Counted from the stretch's first letter, positions 33,330 through 42,819 are shown. The stretch is DNA of 64,000 bases from Cloacibacterium normanense (GCF_002943105.1 NZ_PTPZ01000001.1:310001-374000), one strand, 5' to 3'. The notes: generated by a model from the letters alone, not told the origin. Made by a program: numbers and translations.

Positions 33330-34571
33330 TTAGAAAGAATAAGAAGCACTTACCAATGCGCGGAAATTTCCTACATTGGTTTCATTGTTTCCAGAAGTTG
33401 CATCGGTTTTTAAATCGCCCCAAGTTGCGGCAGTGTATTCTAATTCTGGCGAAATTTTAAATTTATTTTGCTTGAAATCTACTCTAGCTGAAGCTCTCCA
33501 AACATTATCTACCACTCTGGTTCCAGAAACACCTCTTACATAAAGTGATTTGTAATTAGCATCTTCTAAACCACTGTTTTTCGTGTATCCAAAGAAAACT
33601 CCAGGGGCTACATTCGGTTTATTACTCGCAATGTCTACCCAAAAAGCTGAGGTTTTAGTAGGTTTGTAAGAATCTATTCCGTTAGTTTCAGCATAAGAAG
33701 CATAACCACCAAGCATCACCAAATGATGCAAATTTCCACCAGAAATTCCATAGAATTTTGCAACTACATTTTCATTAGAATATTTAAAATATCCCATGAG
33801 CATGGTAGAATTGAGTTTTTCATCAGAAGCCAATCCACCACTGGTAATCACAGGTTTTAAAGATTGATATTCTGCACCTACACCTGCAATCACATTTTTG
33901 GTTTTGTATTGCAATTGTGCGTGTAAAGTAGGAGTAGTAGAATTAAAAGTAGGAGAGTTATTAGCGTTTCCAGAAACTACAGGAGCTTGAAACTCTCGGT
34001 CTTTGTAAGCGACTAAATCTAAAGAAAGATTTGAGGTTAAACTTTGTCTGAATCGAATTTGACCCACCCAGCCAAAAGGATTAAACATAATTCCCGTGCT
34101 GAAATTGGCAACTCCCGGGAAAACTTCAGGAACAAAAGAAGGGTACCAAGTCTGTCCTAAAGTAAGGGAAGATTTTTCCCAAGCCAATTGTGCATAAGCA
34201 TGTCTTAATCTGAAAAGACCAATGCTTTCTTGAGTGTTTCCAAAGAAGTCGCCTTCTAATTTTCCACTCGCTTTTGCGCCCCAAACATTGGGACCTTTAA
34301 AATTTACACCCAATCGAGAAACTACTGATAAAAAATTACTGGCACCAGTAGCATTAATATCATCACCATTTGCATCTAATTTTTTGTCTAAAGGATAAAG
34401 GTTGAGATGGTATTCTCTCACTTGTGCAGACTGTCTCGAATCGAAAATATAATCTGCTCTTGCAAAACCATAGAGACTTACATCCCATTCTTTTGGTTTC
34501 TCTTGAGAGAATAAAGCATTGCTAAATAATAAACTAGCAATACCAGCGAAGATTAATTGAGTTTTCTTCAT
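33330..34571 (-). CDS. Outer membrane porin, first gene of the acid-uptake cluster
   Basis: The 413-residue protein has a signal peptide (about residues 1-22, ending FSQ). It has alternating strand pattern with many aromatic residues (YGFARADYIFDSRQSAQ, LTLGQTWYPSF) and ends in a beta-barrel Phe (LVSASYSF). It resembles general porins of the DcaP/OprB type found in Bacteroidota. As the promoter-proximal gene before the carrier and CoA ligases, it probably admits short-chain acids through the outer membrane. No TAnnTTTG box is visible upstream, which suggests an activated promoter. Confidence 0.85.
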   Translation of the reverse strand: MKKTQLIFAGIASLLFSNALFSQEKPKEWDVSLYGFARADYIFDSRQSAQVREYHLNLYPLDKKLDANGDDINATGASNFLSVVSRLGVNFKGPNVWGAKASGKLEGDFFGNTQESIGLFRLRHAYAQLAWEKSSLTLGQTWYPSFVPEVFPGVANFSTGIMFNPFGWVGQIRFRQSLTSNLSLDLVAYKDREFQAPVVSGNANNSPTFNSTTPTLHAQLQYKTKNVIAGVGAEYQSLKPVITSGGLASDEKLNSTMLMGYFKYSNENVVAKFYGISGGNLHHLVMLGGYASYAETNGIDSYKPTKTSAFWVDIASNKPNVAPGVFFGYTKNSGLEDANYKSLYVRGVSGTRVVDNVWRASARVDFKQNKFKISPELEYTAATWGDLKTDATSGNNETNVGNFRALVSASYSF

Positions 34572-34666
34572 AATATTAAACAGTTTTTTGTGATTTTAAC
34601 ATCGCTAAACTGATAATAAAAAAAACTCTATAAAAATTTTGTATATATTTTTGTAAATAAGTATAG

Positions 34667-35086
34667 TTACTTTTTAAAACGTTCCCATTTTATCATCATA
34701 AACTTATCTCCGAATTCGGTAATGATGAGCCCAGAACCTTTGAGATTTTCTTCATTTCTGATGTATTCTGCCAGTTCTATTTGTTTGAAAACCTTATAAG
34801 TAGCATGGAAATCAGAATGTGGAGGTTTTTTTATATTGTATTCCTTAATCCAGGAACTGATGGTGACATGAGAAATACCCAGAATACGCTCTATTTCTCG
34901 TAAACTGAGGCCTTCTAAATAGAGTTGTAAAGCTTTCGTTACATAGTAATCATCTATCTTTTTGCCAATTTTATTGACGGTGAAATAGTAATTGCAGTCT
35001 CTACAAAAATAGCGCTGTTTTCCTTTAACAATGCCACTTTTTACGATTTCGGAGTTTTCGCATTTCGGGCAACAATTTATTTTCAT
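34667..35086 (-). CDS. IS1/InsA-type zinc-ribbon and HTH protein (probable regulator)
   Basis: The start at 35086 (MKINCCPKC) gives 139 residues. Residues 4-34 form a zinc ribbon (CPKC and CRDC pairs), as in the InsA half of IS1. A helix-turn-helix with GLSLREIERILGISHVTISS follows, and then a C-terminal segment ending FMMIKWERFKK with no DDE catalytic residues. No terminal inverted repeats or target duplications were seen. It therefore looks like a domesticated DNA-binding protein, not a live insertion sequence. It lies just upstream of the porin gene on the same strand and could regulate the acid-uptake cluster. A -7 box is at 35101-35108. Confidence 0.8.
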   Translation of the reverse strand: MKINCCPKCENSEIVKSGIVKGKQRYFCRDCNYYFTVNKIGKKIDDYYVTKALQLYLEGLSLREIERILGISHVTISSWIKEYNIKKPPHSDFHATYKVFKQIELAEYIRNEENLKGSGLIITEFGDKFMMIKWERFKK

Positions 35087-35100
35087 ATATACATTTTTAG

Positions 35101-35108
35101 CAAAGATA
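35101..35108 (-). promoter_or_regulatory. -7 box (TATCTTTG) of the zinc-ribbon/HTH gene
   Basis: A minus-strand TAnnTTTG match 14 bp before the start at 35086. It supports that start over 35122. Confidence 0.5.
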
Positions 35109-35157
35109 TACTTATTTTGCAATAATAATGTTAAATAAAATTAATTTTTTCTAAAAA

Positions 35158-35189
35158 TTTTGAAGGCAAAAAGTTAATATGTATATTTG
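35158..35189 (+). promoter_or_regulatory. Promoter of the pyrB-carA-carB operon
   Basis: TTTTG (35158-35162) and the -7 box TATATTTG (35182-35189) are 19 bp apart, a full Bacteroidota promoter. Transcription should start near 35193-35196, where the leader peptide begins. Confidence 0.75.
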
Positions 35190-35195
35190 CAACCA

Positions 35196-35270
35196 ATGAA
35201 AACGATAAATTTTTTATTGAACATAAATATCGGACTTCAATCCGACGGACAAAATATTTTTATTTATTGA
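35196..35270 (+). CDS. pyr operon leader peptide (24 residues)
   Basis: An ATG 6 bp after the -7 box opens a 24-codon frame (MKTINFLLNINIG..., ending FIY) that stops at TGA 35268-35270. This is one base before the terminator stem. The frame covers a pause-type hairpin (TCGGA-CTTCAA-TCCGA, 35230-35245) and a U-rich stretch (35255-35268). A ribosome at the stop codon would cover the left arm of the terminator. This matches the logic of the E. coli pyrBI leader, in which ribosome-polymerase coupling reads the UTP level. The transcript would be leaderless. Confidence 0.65.
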   Translation: MKTINFLLNINIGLQSDGQNIFIY

Positions 35271-35271
35271 A

Positions 35272-35302
35272 AACGAAGCTGTTGGGGCTTCGTTTTTTTT
35301 GC
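35272..35302 (+). terminator. Attenuator hairpin before pyrB
   Basis: AACGAAGC (35272-35279) pairs perfectly with GCTTCGTT (35287-35294) around a 7-nt loop, and a T run follows. It lies between the promoter and pyrB, with no gene end before it other than the leader peptide. It can therefore only regulate the operon. Confidence 0.85.
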
Positions 35303-35319
35303 TTAAAAACCAGAAAATC

Positions 35320-36210
35320 ATGATTAAATTATCCAGATTGTCACTTGAAAGCGTTGAAAAATTATTAAATCAAGCGCTAGAATTCGCAAACGGCAAAACA
35401 GTAAAGGCCAAATCAGACATTTTTGTAGCGAATCTTTTCTTTGAAGACAGCACCAGAACGAAAATAAGTTTTGAGGTGGCTGAGAAAAAATTAGGATTGC
35501 ACGTAGTGCATTTTGATGAGTCAAAAAGTTCTATCAATAAAGGCGAAAGTCTTTTAGATACGATTAAAACGCTGGAATCAATTGGGATAAACCTTTCCGT
35601 AATCAGACACCAAAAAACCAGATTTTATGATGAATTGAAAGGTGTGAAAATGGGTGTGGTAAATGCAGGAGACGGAATTGGACATCACCCAAGTCAAGCG
35701 TTACTAGATTTAATAACCATCAAACAAGAATTTGGTGATTTTAAAGATTTGAAAGTGGGAATCGTAGGAGATATCAAACACAGTAGAGTAGCCAATTCTG
35801 ATGCAGATACACTGAGAAGATTAGGTGCGAAAGTATATTTTTCTGGACCAAGAGAATGGTTTGACGAAGGAAGTATAATGAATGGAACCTACAGAGATTT
35901 AGATGCAATGATTACTGATGTAGATGTGCTCATTTTATTAAGAATTCAGCACGAAAGACATGATGAAAAAATGAAATTGACGCCTCAAGATTATCTCAAA
36001 AAATATGGTCTTACCAAAGAGCGTGAGCAAAAAATGAAACCAAATGCCATCATCATGCATCCCGCTCCAATCAATAGAGGGGTAGAAATAGACAATGATT
36101 TGGTAGAATGTGAACGTTCTAGAATCTTTAAACAAATGCAAAATGGAGTATTTGCAAGAATGGCCATCTTGAAAAAAGTGTTAGAAGAAAGAGGTTTTGA
36201 ATTTGAATAA
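35320..36210 (+). CDS. pyrB: Aspartate carbamoyltransferase catalytic subunit
   Basis: PyrB makes carbamoyl-aspartate from carbamoyl phosphate and aspartate, the committed step of pyrimidine synthesis. The 296-residue protein has the carbamoyl-phosphate motif FEDSTRTKISFE and the HHPSQALLD block. The HPAPINRGVEI motif sits near the end. The ATG at 35320 is used; the TTG at 35299 lies in the terminator T tract. No pyrI regulatory subunit and no PyrR gene accompany it, which fits control by the upstream attenuator. carA and carB follow. Confidence 0.95.
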   Translation: MIKLSRLSLESVEKLLNQALEFANGKTVKAKSDIFVANLFFEDSTRTKISFEVAEKKLGLHVVHFDESKSSINKGESLLDTIKTLESIGINLSVIRHQKTRFYDELKGVKMGVVNAGDGIGHHPSQALLDLITIKQEFGDFKDLKVGIVGDIKHSRVANSDADTLRRLGAKVYFSGPREWFDEGSIMNGTYRDLDAMITDVDVLILLRIQHERHDEKMKLTPQDYLKKYGLTKEREQKMKPNAIIMHPAPINRGVEIDNDLVECERSRIFKQMQNGVFARMAILKKVLEERGFEFE

Positions 36211-36271
36211 ATTAATACAGATAAAAGTGAAAAGTCAGAGTAATACTGCTCTGGAAATCTATTAAAAAGGA

Positions 36272-37351
36272 ATGAAAAAGAAATTAATTTTAGAATCAGG
36301 TGAAGTTTTTCACGGACAAGGTTTTGGTGCAAATACCGATACTGAAGGAGAAGTGGTGTTCAATACTGGAATGACTGGTTATCAAGAACTCATTTCAGAC
36401 CCTTCATATTGCGGTCAGATTGTAACCATGACTTATCCATTAATTGGTAATTACGGAATTAATAGAGATGATTTCGAAAGTATTGAGCCCGCAATTAAAG
36501 GCTTAATCGTGAGGGAATTATGTGATTTTCCTTCTAATTTCAGAAGTCAATTGTCTCTAGATGAATTTTTTGCCAAAAAAAAGCTATCAGGAATTTCAGG
36601 GATTGATACCAGAAAACTGACTAGAATTATCAGAAATCACGGGGTTTTAAAAGGAAAAATTGTAGATGAAAATGCAAATGAAACAGCAGTAATTGCTGAA
36701 CTGAAAACTAAAAATTTCCCAACCAATCAAGTAGAGCAAGTTTCTACCAAAACGCCTTATGCAAGTCCGGGAAGAGGTTTCAAAGTGGTTTTAGTGGACT
36801 TTGGTTCTAAATTAGGCATCATCAGAGAACTTTCGCAGAGAGATTGCGACATCATCGTGGTATCTCAAGATACAACTGCAGATGAGATTCTGTTAATGAA
36901 TCCAGATGGAGTAATGCTTTCTAACGGTCCTGGTGATCCACAAGATGTAAAAGGTGCTTCAGAATTAATTAATGGTTTACTTGGGAAAGTTCCAATCTTC
37001 GGAATTTGTTTAGGTCACCAGTTAATTGGTTTGGCTTGTGGAGCAAAAACCTATAAATTAAAATTCGGTCACAGAGGTGGAAATCACCCAGTTCTAGATT
37101 TAAAAACAGGAAAAGTAGCGATTACTTCTCAGAATCACGGTTATGCAATAGACGAAGAATCTCTAGAAAGCACCGATTTAGAAGTAACACACATCGCTCT
37201 GAATGATAAAACAAACGAAGGAGTTCGTCATAAAAAATATCCATGTTTTTCAGTACAATATCACCCAGAAGCAAGTCCAGGTCCAGAAGATGCGAATTAT
37301 CTTTTTGATGAATTTGTAGAAATGATGGAAGAGTTTAAAATTAAGAACTAA
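36272..37351 (+). CDS. carA: Carbamoyl-phosphate synthase small subunit
   Basis: CarA is the glutaminase subunit that feeds ammonia to CarB. The 359-residue protein has the N-terminal CPSase domain ([14 protein letters not shown]) and a class I amidotransferase domain with the nucleophile in FGICLGHQL. The His-Glu pair is in YHPEASPGP. It lies 61 bp after pyrB and 26 bp before carB in the same operon. Confidence 0.96.
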   Translation: MKKKLILESGEVFHGQGFGANTDTEGEVVFNTGMTGYQELISDPSYCGQIVTMTYPLIGNYGINRDDFESIEPAIKGLIVRELCDFPSNFRSQLSLDEFFAKKKLSGISGIDTRKLTRIIRNHGVLKGKIVDENANETAVIAELKTKNFPTNQVEQVSTKTPYASPGRGFKVVLVDFGSKLGIIRELSQRDCDIIVVSQDTTADEILLMNPDGVMLSNGPGDPQDVKGASELINGLLGKVPIFGICLGHQLIGLACGAKTYKLKFGHRGGNHPVLDLKTGKVAITSQNHGYAIDEESLESTDLEVTHIALNDKTNEGVRHKKYPCFSVQYHPEASPGPEDANYLFDEFVEMMEEFKIKN

Positions 37352-37377
37352 TTACTAAAAATTTGTAAAAAGAAAAA

Positions 37378-40300
37378 ATGAAAAGAACAGATATTAAAAC
37401 CATTTTAGTAATAGGAAGCGGTCCAATTATCATCGGGCAAGCTGCAGAATTTGACTATGCAGGAACTCAGGCTTGCCTTGCATTAAAAGAAGAAGGGTAC
37501 AGAGTAATCCTCATCAATTCTAATCCTGCAACCATCATGACCGATGTAGAAATTGCAGACAAAGTGTATATAGAGCCTATTTCTCTTCCATTTGTAAGTC
37601 ATATCATCAGAAAAGAACGTCCAGATGCGCTTTTGCCAACTTTGGGTGGACAAACTGGATTGAACATGGCGGTAGAATTACAGAATTCTGGAATTTTAGA
37701 AGAATGTGGAGTAGAAGTTCTTGGGACTAAACTTTCTGCCATCAATAGAGCAGAAGACAGAGATTTGTTCCGTGAATTAATGAGAGAATTAAACGAGCCG
37801 GTTCCAGATTCTGATATTGTAAATACAGTAGAAGGCGCATTAGCTTTTGCAGAAAAAATTGGTTATCCATTAATTGTTCGTCCTGCTTTTACCATGGGTG
37901 GAACAGGTGGTGGAATCGCTCATGATGAATACCAACTGACAGAAATTGCAGAACTTGGACTGAAATATTCTCCAGTGACTCAATGTTTAATTGAAAAATC
38001 AATTGCTGGGTTTAAAGAAATAGAATACGAAGTAATGCGCGACAAAAACGATAACGCTATCGTGGTTTGTAATATGGAAAACATAGATCCAGTAGGTGTT
38101 CATACTGGAGATTCTATCGTAGTTGCGCCTTCGCAAACGCTTTCTGACAGAGAATATCAGATGCTCAGAAATGCTTCACTTAAAATTATTAGAGCTCTCG
38201 GAATAGAAGGAGGCTGTAACGTACAGTTGGCTTTAGACCCTCATTCTTTCAACTATTATATTATCGAAGTAAATCCTAGAGTTTCTAGAAGTTCGGCTTT
38301 AGCAAGTAAAGCAACAGGTTATCCTATTGCGAAATTAGCTGCTAAAATTGCAGTGGGACTTACTTTAGACGAAATGCTTAATCCAGTTACAGGAAAAACT
38401 TATGCTTGTTTCGAGCCTGCTCTGGATTATGTGGTAACTAAAATTCCTAGATTCCCATTTGATAAATTCGAAACGGCTGACAGAAGACTTTCTACCCAAA
38501 TGAAAGCAACGGGTGAAGTAATGGCGATTGGTAGAAGTTTTGAAGAATCATTAATGAAAGCTATTCGTTCTTTAGAAACGGGATTGCAACATTTAGGATT
38601 AAAAACCAAACCTGCACTTGCCTTAACAGACGAAGATATCGAACGCAGAATTAGAGTGTGTGATGACGAAAGATTATTCATCATAGGCGAAGCTTTAAGA
38701 AGAGGTTATGATTGGGAAACCATCGTAGAATGGAGTAAAATAGATAAATTCTTCGTTTGGAAATTCAAAAAACTGATTGATTTTGAAAAAACCATTGCGG
38801 AAAATAAATTCAACAAAGAAATATTACTGGAAGCGAAAAGATTAGGCTTCTCAGACATTAATATCGCACATCTTTGGGAAACAGACCACAGAGAAATCTT
38901 CAAGTTCAGAAAAGAAAACGGAGTGATGCCAGTTTATAAAATGGTAGATACTTGTGCTGCAGAATTTGAATCTGAAACCCCTTATTTCTACGGAACGTAT
39001 GAAGAAGAAAACGAGAGCATCCCTTCGGTTAAAGAAAAAATCATCGTTTTAGGTTCTGGTCCTATCAGAATTGGTCAAGGGGTAGAATTTGATTACGCTA
39101 CTGTTCATTCAGTTTGGGCAATCAAACAAATGGGTTACGAAGCGATTATCATCAATAACAATCCAGAAACCGTTTCTACAGATTTCTCGATTTCGGATAA
39201 GCTATATTTCGAGCCTCTAACAGAGGAAGATGTAATGAACATCATAGAACTCGAAAAACCAAAAGGAGTGATTGTACAATTTGGTGGACAAACCGCGATC
39301 AACCTTGCAGATAAATTAGCAGCTCATGGTGTAGAAATTCTGGGGACTTCTCTAGAAGATTTAGACAGAGCCGAAAACAGAGATAAATTCGAACATGCAC
39401 TTCAAGAATTAGGCATTCCACAACCATTGGGTAAAACGTGTTTCTCTAAAGAAGAAGCAATTAAAATTGCCAATGAAATCGGATTCCCAGTATTGGTGAG
39501 ACCAAGTTACGTTCTGGGAGGAAGAGCGATGGAAATAGTATACAACGATGCAGAATTAGACCATTACATGGAACATGCGGTAGATGCAAGTCCAGAACAC
39601 CCTGTTTTAGTAGACCGTTACCTCACCGGAAAAGAAGTAGAAGTAGACGCGATTTGCGATGGCGAAACCACCGTAATTCCAGGAATTATGGAACATATCG
39701 AAAGAGCGGGAGTTCACTCAGGAGATTCTATTGCAGTATATCCTCCACAAACGCTTACTCCAGACCAGATTGCAACATTGGAAGATTATACCAAACGTTT
39801 AGCAAAAGGTTTGAAAGTAGTAGGTTTAATGAATATTCAGTATGTAATTTCTGATGGAAATGTCTATGTGATTGAGGTAAATCCTCGTTCATCAAGAACC
39901 GTTCCTTTCTTGTCAAAAATCACAGAAGTTCCGATGGCGAATTTGGCGACCAAAGCAATTCTCGGAGCAAATCTGAAAGATTTAGGCTATCAAGATGGAT
40001 TGGTTCCAAATAAAGAAGGAATTTTTGTAAAAGTACCAGTCTTCTCATTCAGTAAATTAACAAGAGTAGATGTAACACTGGGGCCAGAAATGAAATCTAC
40101 AGGAGAAGTAATGGGCAAAGATTCTACGCTAGAAAAAGCCTTGTACAAAGGTTTAATCGGTGCAGGTAGAAAAGTGCCTTTACACGGTTCTATCTTATTC
40201 ACCATAGATGATGTAAATAAACCAGAAGCCGCAAAATTAGCAAAAAGATTCTACGATATCGGTTTCAAAATTTGGGCAACCAGAGGAACTTCTAGATATT

Positions 40301-40557
40301 TTAACGAACTTAATATTCCAACCAAAATTGGATATAAAATAGAAGAAGAAACAGAGAACTTAATCAGTTTAATCCAAAAAGGAAAAGTACAATATGTAGT
40401 GAATACCACTACGAAAGGAAAACAATCGATGAATGACGGGTTCTTAATCCGTAGAACTTCGGTAGAAAATGGCGTTCCTTGTCTTACCAGTATGGATACT
40501 GTAGAAGCAATGCTCAAAGTTATCGAAAGCATGACTTTCAAAATGGAAAAAATGTAA
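37378..40557 (+). CDS. carB: Carbamoyl-phosphate synthase large subunit
   Basis: CarB makes carbamoyl phosphate from bicarbonate, ammonia and two ATP, for both pyrimidine and arginine synthesis. The 1059 residues contain two homologous ATP-grasp halves. The first opens with [20 protein letters not shown] and the second with [22 protein letters not shown]-terminal MGS-like allosteric domain (about residues 930-1059) follows. Length and motifs are complete. A strong terminator follows. Confidence 0.97.
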   Translation: MKRTDIKTILVIGSGPIIIGQAAEFDYAGTQACLALKEEGYRVILINSNPATIMTDVEIADKVYIEPISLPFVSHIIRKERPDALLPTLGGQTGLNMAVELQNSGILEECGVEVLGTKLSAINRAEDRDLFRELMRELNEPVPDSDIVNTVEGALAFAEKIGYPLIVRPAFTMGGTGGGIAHDEYQLTEIAELGLKYSPVTQCLIEKSIAGFKEIEYEVMRDKNDNAIVVCNMENIDPVGVHTGDSIVVAPSQTLSDREYQMLRNASLKIIRALGIEGGCNVQLALDPHSFNYYIIEVNPRVSRSSALASKATGYPIAKLAAKIAVGLTLDEMLNPVTGKTYACFEPALDYVVTKIPRFPFDKFETADRRLSTQMKATGEVMAIGRSFEESLMKAIRSLETGLQHLGLKTKPALALTDEDIERRIRVCDDERLFIIGEALRRGYDWETIVEWSKIDKFFVWKFKKLIDFEKTIAENKFNKEILLEAKRLGFSDINIAHLWETDHREIFKFRKENGVMPVYKMVDTCAAEFESETPYFYGTYEEENESIPSVKEKIIVLGSGPIRIGQGVEFDYATVHSVWAIKQMGYEAIIINNNPETVSTDFSISDKLYFEPLTEEDVMNIIELEKPKGVIVQFGGQTAINLADKLAAHGVEILGTSLEDLDRAENRDKFEHALQELGIPQPLGKTCFSKEEAIKIANEIGFPVLVRPSYVLGGRAMEIVYNDAELDHYMEHAVDASPEHPVLVDRYLTGKEVEVDAICDGETTVIPGIMEHIERAGVHSGDSIAVYPPQTLTPDQIATLEDYTKRLAKGLKVVGLMNIQYVISDGNVYVIEVNPRSSRTVPFLSKITEVPMANLATKAILGANLKDLGYQDGLVPNKEGIFVKVPVFSFSKLTRVDVTLGPEMKSTGEVMGKDSTLEKALYKGLIGAGRKVPLHGSILFTIDDVNKPEAAKLAKRFYDIGFKIWATRGTSRYFNELNIPTKIGYKIEEETENLISLIQKGKVQYVVNTTTKGKQSMNDGFLIRRTSVENGVPCLTSMDTVEAMLKVIESMTFKMEKM

Positions 40558-40578
40558 AAATTTTCTCTAGAAATACCA

Positions 40579-40617
40579 ATCCTTCAAGGTTTTAAAACTT
40601 TGAAGGATTTTTTTTGT
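40579..40617 (+). terminator. Intrinsic terminator after carB
   Basis: AATCCTTCAAGGTTTT pairs with AAAACTTTGAAGGATT (40579-40609, one mismatch), and eight T follow. The right arm and T run are then duplicated (TTGAAGGATTTTTTTT again at 40620-40634). Confidence 0.85.
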
Positions 40618-40663
40618 CTTGAAGGATTTTTTTTATCTTTATCAAAAATTAAAAATAAAAAAT

Positions 40664-41278
40664 ATGAAAAAACTGATATTTTCTTTAGCATTGGCAGTAA
40701 GTGTACACGCTTTTGCTCAACAATATAACATTCCAGCAGTTAGTCCAAGACAAACCGTAGAACAGCAATTTTCGGTGACCAAAATCTCTATAGAATATGG
40801 TAGACCTGCGGTAAAAGGAAGAAAAATCTTCGGAGAATTGGTTCCTTTCGGTCAAGTATGGAGAGCTGGAGCCAATGAAGCCACCAAAATTACTTTTGGT
40901 CAAGAAGTGCTTTTTGGCGGTCAAAAAGTGAAAAAAGGAACCTATGCATTGTATGTAGTTCCTCAAGAAAAAGAATGGAAAATCATTTTAAATAGAGGGG
41001 TTAACAATTGGGGAGCTTATACCTATGATGCAAAAGACGATGTAGCAACCACTACCGTTCCTGTAAAAATGATGAATGAAAAAATGGAGCGTTTTACCAT
41101 TAATTTCGAAGACATTACAGACGAAAAACTGAATTTAGTTTTCGAGTGGGACAAAACCAGAGCAGATGTTCCGGTAGAAATTCTGAATGTAGAAGAAACG
41201 CTACAGATTATTGATAATTTAAAAGCCATTAAAAAAATAGAAAGCGATATCAAAAAGAAAAACGAACCGAAAAAGTAA
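40664..41278 (+). CDS. DUF2911 domain protein, secreted
   Basis: The start at 40664 gives 204 residues with a signal peptide (about residues 1-19, ending AFA). The DUF2911 core follows (ISIEYGRPAVKGRKIFGELV, then VWRAGANEATKITF and GTYALYVVPQE). Function is unknown; the family is common in Bacteroidota and is exported. A lysine-rich tail closes the protein. A dispersed repeat region starts right after its stop. Confidence 0.85.
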   Translation: MKKLIFSLALAVSVHAFAQQYNIPAVSPRQTVEQQFSVTKISIEYGRPAVKGRKIFGELVPFGQVWRAGANEATKITFGQEVLFGGQKVKKGTYALYVVPQEKEWKIILNRGVNNWGAYTYDAKDDVATTTVPVKMMNEKMERFTINFEDITDEKLNLVFEWDKTRADVPVEILNVEETLQIIDNLKAIKKIESDIKKKNEPKK

Positions 41279-41503
41279 TTTTTGGGCGCGTCCTTTTTTT
41301 GCCAACGCTAAAAACGCTTTTAGAAATTTTTCTAAAAGCGTTTTTTCATCCGCCGAAAAAAGGTCGGTCTTCGTGTAGTCGCTTTTTTAATTTTTTTCTA
41401 AAAATTTAAAAAGAGCTCCAACAATACACTTCGCCCTCGCGCAAAAACAACAGAATTTTAAATAATTGTCACTCTGAGCGGTAGTCGAAGAGTCCCATCC
41501 AAC

Positions 41504-41545
41504 ATTTCACATCTAAAATCTCACATCTAAAATCTAAAATCAAAA
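41504..41545. repeat. Heptamer array, six units
   Basis: Six 7-bp units (ATTTCAC, ATCTAAA, ATCTCAC, ATCTAAA, ATCTAAA and ATCAAAA) in exact register. Unlike the other arrays it is not next to a stop codon. Confidence 0.88.
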
Positions 41546-41600
41546 ATACTTGTTCATTTTTCGGTTGTATCATCCATTCCTAAAAATTTACATTTGCATT

Positions 41601-41633
41601 ACTTTGTCAAAGTTTTAAAATCTTTGACAAAGT
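41601..41633. repeat. 12-bp inverted repeat upstream of ada
   Basis: ACTTTGTCAAAG (41601-41612) and CTTTGACAAAGT (41622-41633) form a perfect inverted repeat around 9 bp. It shares the half ACTTTGTC with the terminator at 2944. It could be an operator, a terminator of unknown transcripts or a dispersed hairpin. Confidence 0.7.
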
Positions 41634-41675
41634 TTATCATATCTTTTTTCAATCATTATATATCAATCATCATTT

Positions 41676-42719
41676 ATGAACTTACCTAACGATATCATGT
41701 ATAATGCTTCTTTCAATAAAGATGCAAGTTTTGAAGGCGTTTTTTGGATGGGCGTAAAAACTACAGGAATTTTCTGTAGACCAACATGCACTGCCCGAAA
41801 ACCAAAACCCGAAAACGTAGAATTTTTCAGCAATACGAAAGATGCGATTCTAAAAGGATATCGCCCTTGTAAGGTTTGTAAACCATTAGAAAAACTGAAC
41901 GAAACCCCGAAATATATTCAGGAAATCATCACAGAATTAGCAGAAAATCCTTCTTTGAAGTTCAAAGATTACGACTTGGTAAAACGCGGAATAGAACCTG
42001 CAACCATGAGACGTTGGTTTCTGAAAAATCACGGAATCACGTTTCAGGCGTATCAAAGAATGTTCAGAATTAATTCTGCATTTAAGAAAATACAACAAGG
42101 CGAAACCGTAACAGAAACCGCTCTGGAAAGTGGCTACGAAAGTTTAAGTGGTTTTACCGAAAGTTTTAAAAATGTTTTCGGAGTGTCTCCTAAAAATTCT
42201 AAAAATCAGAAAGTAATTGATTTAAAACGCATCGAAACGCCACTCGGAACCATGTATGCTGCTGCAACGGATGAAGGAATTTGTATGCTAGAATTTACAG
42301 ACAGAAAAATGCTGGAAACCGAATTAAAACACCTCTCTAAATCCTTAAATGCCAATATTATTCAAGGAGAGAATCCTTATTTTAAAATTTTAGAAGAACA
42401 AATTACCGAATATTTTGAAGGAAAAAGAAAAGAATTTACTGTTCCACTTCATTTTGTAGGTTCAGATTTTCAGAAATCAGTTTGGGAAGTGTTGATGAAA
42501 ATTCCCTACGGTGAAACATGGAGCTATGCCCAACAATCTGAAATTTTGGGAGATAGCAAAAAAGTAAGAGCAGTGGCAAATGCCAATGGAATGAATAAAA
42601 TATCCATCTTGGTTCCTTGTCACAGAGTGATTGGCAGCGATGGAAATCTTACAGGTTATGGCGGTGGAATTTGGCGAAAACAAAAACTACTAGAATTAGA
42701 AGGCGCTATTCTATTCTAA
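41676..42719 (+). CDS. ada: Ada-type methylated-DNA-protein cysteine methyltransferase and regulator
   Basis: The 347-residue protein combines the Ada zinc domain with an AraC-type HTH and an O6-methylguanine methyltransferase domain. The zinc domain has FCRPTCTARKP and CKVCKP; its Cys accept methyl from phosphotriesters. The HTH (about residues 90-180) includes the SGYESLSGFTESFKNVFG motif. The methyltransferase active site is ILVPCHRVIG. Methylation of the N-terminal Cys should turn the protein into an activator of its own promoter. It is monocistronic here. Confidence 0.94.
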   Translation: MNLPNDIMYNASFNKDASFEGVFWMGVKTTGIFCRPTCTARKPKPENVEFFSNTKDAILKGYRPCKVCKPLEKLNETPKYIQEIITELAENPSLKFKDYDLVKRGIEPATMRRWFLKNHGITFQAYQRMFRINSAFKKIQQGETVTETALESGYESLSGFTESFKNVFGVSPKNSKNQKVIDLKRIETPLGTMYAAATDEGICMLEFTDRKMLETELKHLSKSLNANIIQGENPYFKILEEQITEYFEGKRKEFTVPLHFVGSDFQKSVWEVLMKIPYGETWSYAQQSEILGDSKKVRAVANANGMNKISILVPCHRVIGSDGNLTGYGGGIWRKQKLLELEGAILF

Positions 42720-42782
42720 TTATTTATGTTTTTTCAATTAAAACTTCGGTTTTAAATAGATAGCATCAATTCTTTTAATTTC

Positions 42783-42798
42783 TGTAACACTTGTTACA
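42783..42798. promoter_or_regulatory. Palindromic operator TGTAAC-N4-GTTACA upstream of the rhodanese gene
   Basis: A perfect 6+6 bp inverted repeat with a 4-bp spacer (ACTT). Its centre is 33.0 bp upstream of the centre of the -7-like box at 42820-42827, near -41 from the predicted transcript start. That is the position used by Crp/Fnr-family activators at class II promoters. The same element with the same spacing precedes tolC (43322). Confidence 0.75.
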
Positions 42799-42819
42799 AA
42801 GCGGTTTTTCAGAAAAATT

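Larger units (their letters stand above)
41279..41675. repeat. Gene-free 397-bp region with several repeat types
   Basis: No gene is seen here. 41282-41440 holds a GC-richer element (GGGCGCGTCC..., GCCGAAAAAAGGTCGG..., CTTCGCCCTCGCGC) that resembles a dispersed flavobacterial repeat I recall. Inside it is a perfect 16-bp hairpin (41311-41344) followed by six T. 41468-41494 carries the word CACTCTGAGCGGTAGTCGAA, another dispersed-repeat sequence known to me from several phyla. 41504-41545 is a heptamer array. 41601-41633 is a 12-bp palindrome ahead of ada. Confidence 0.75.

Noticed and set aside
34667-35122. Active IS1-family insertion sequence
   Set aside because: No DDE catalytic half, no terminal inverted repeats and no target duplication were seen. 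Only the InsA-like DNA-binding part is present.
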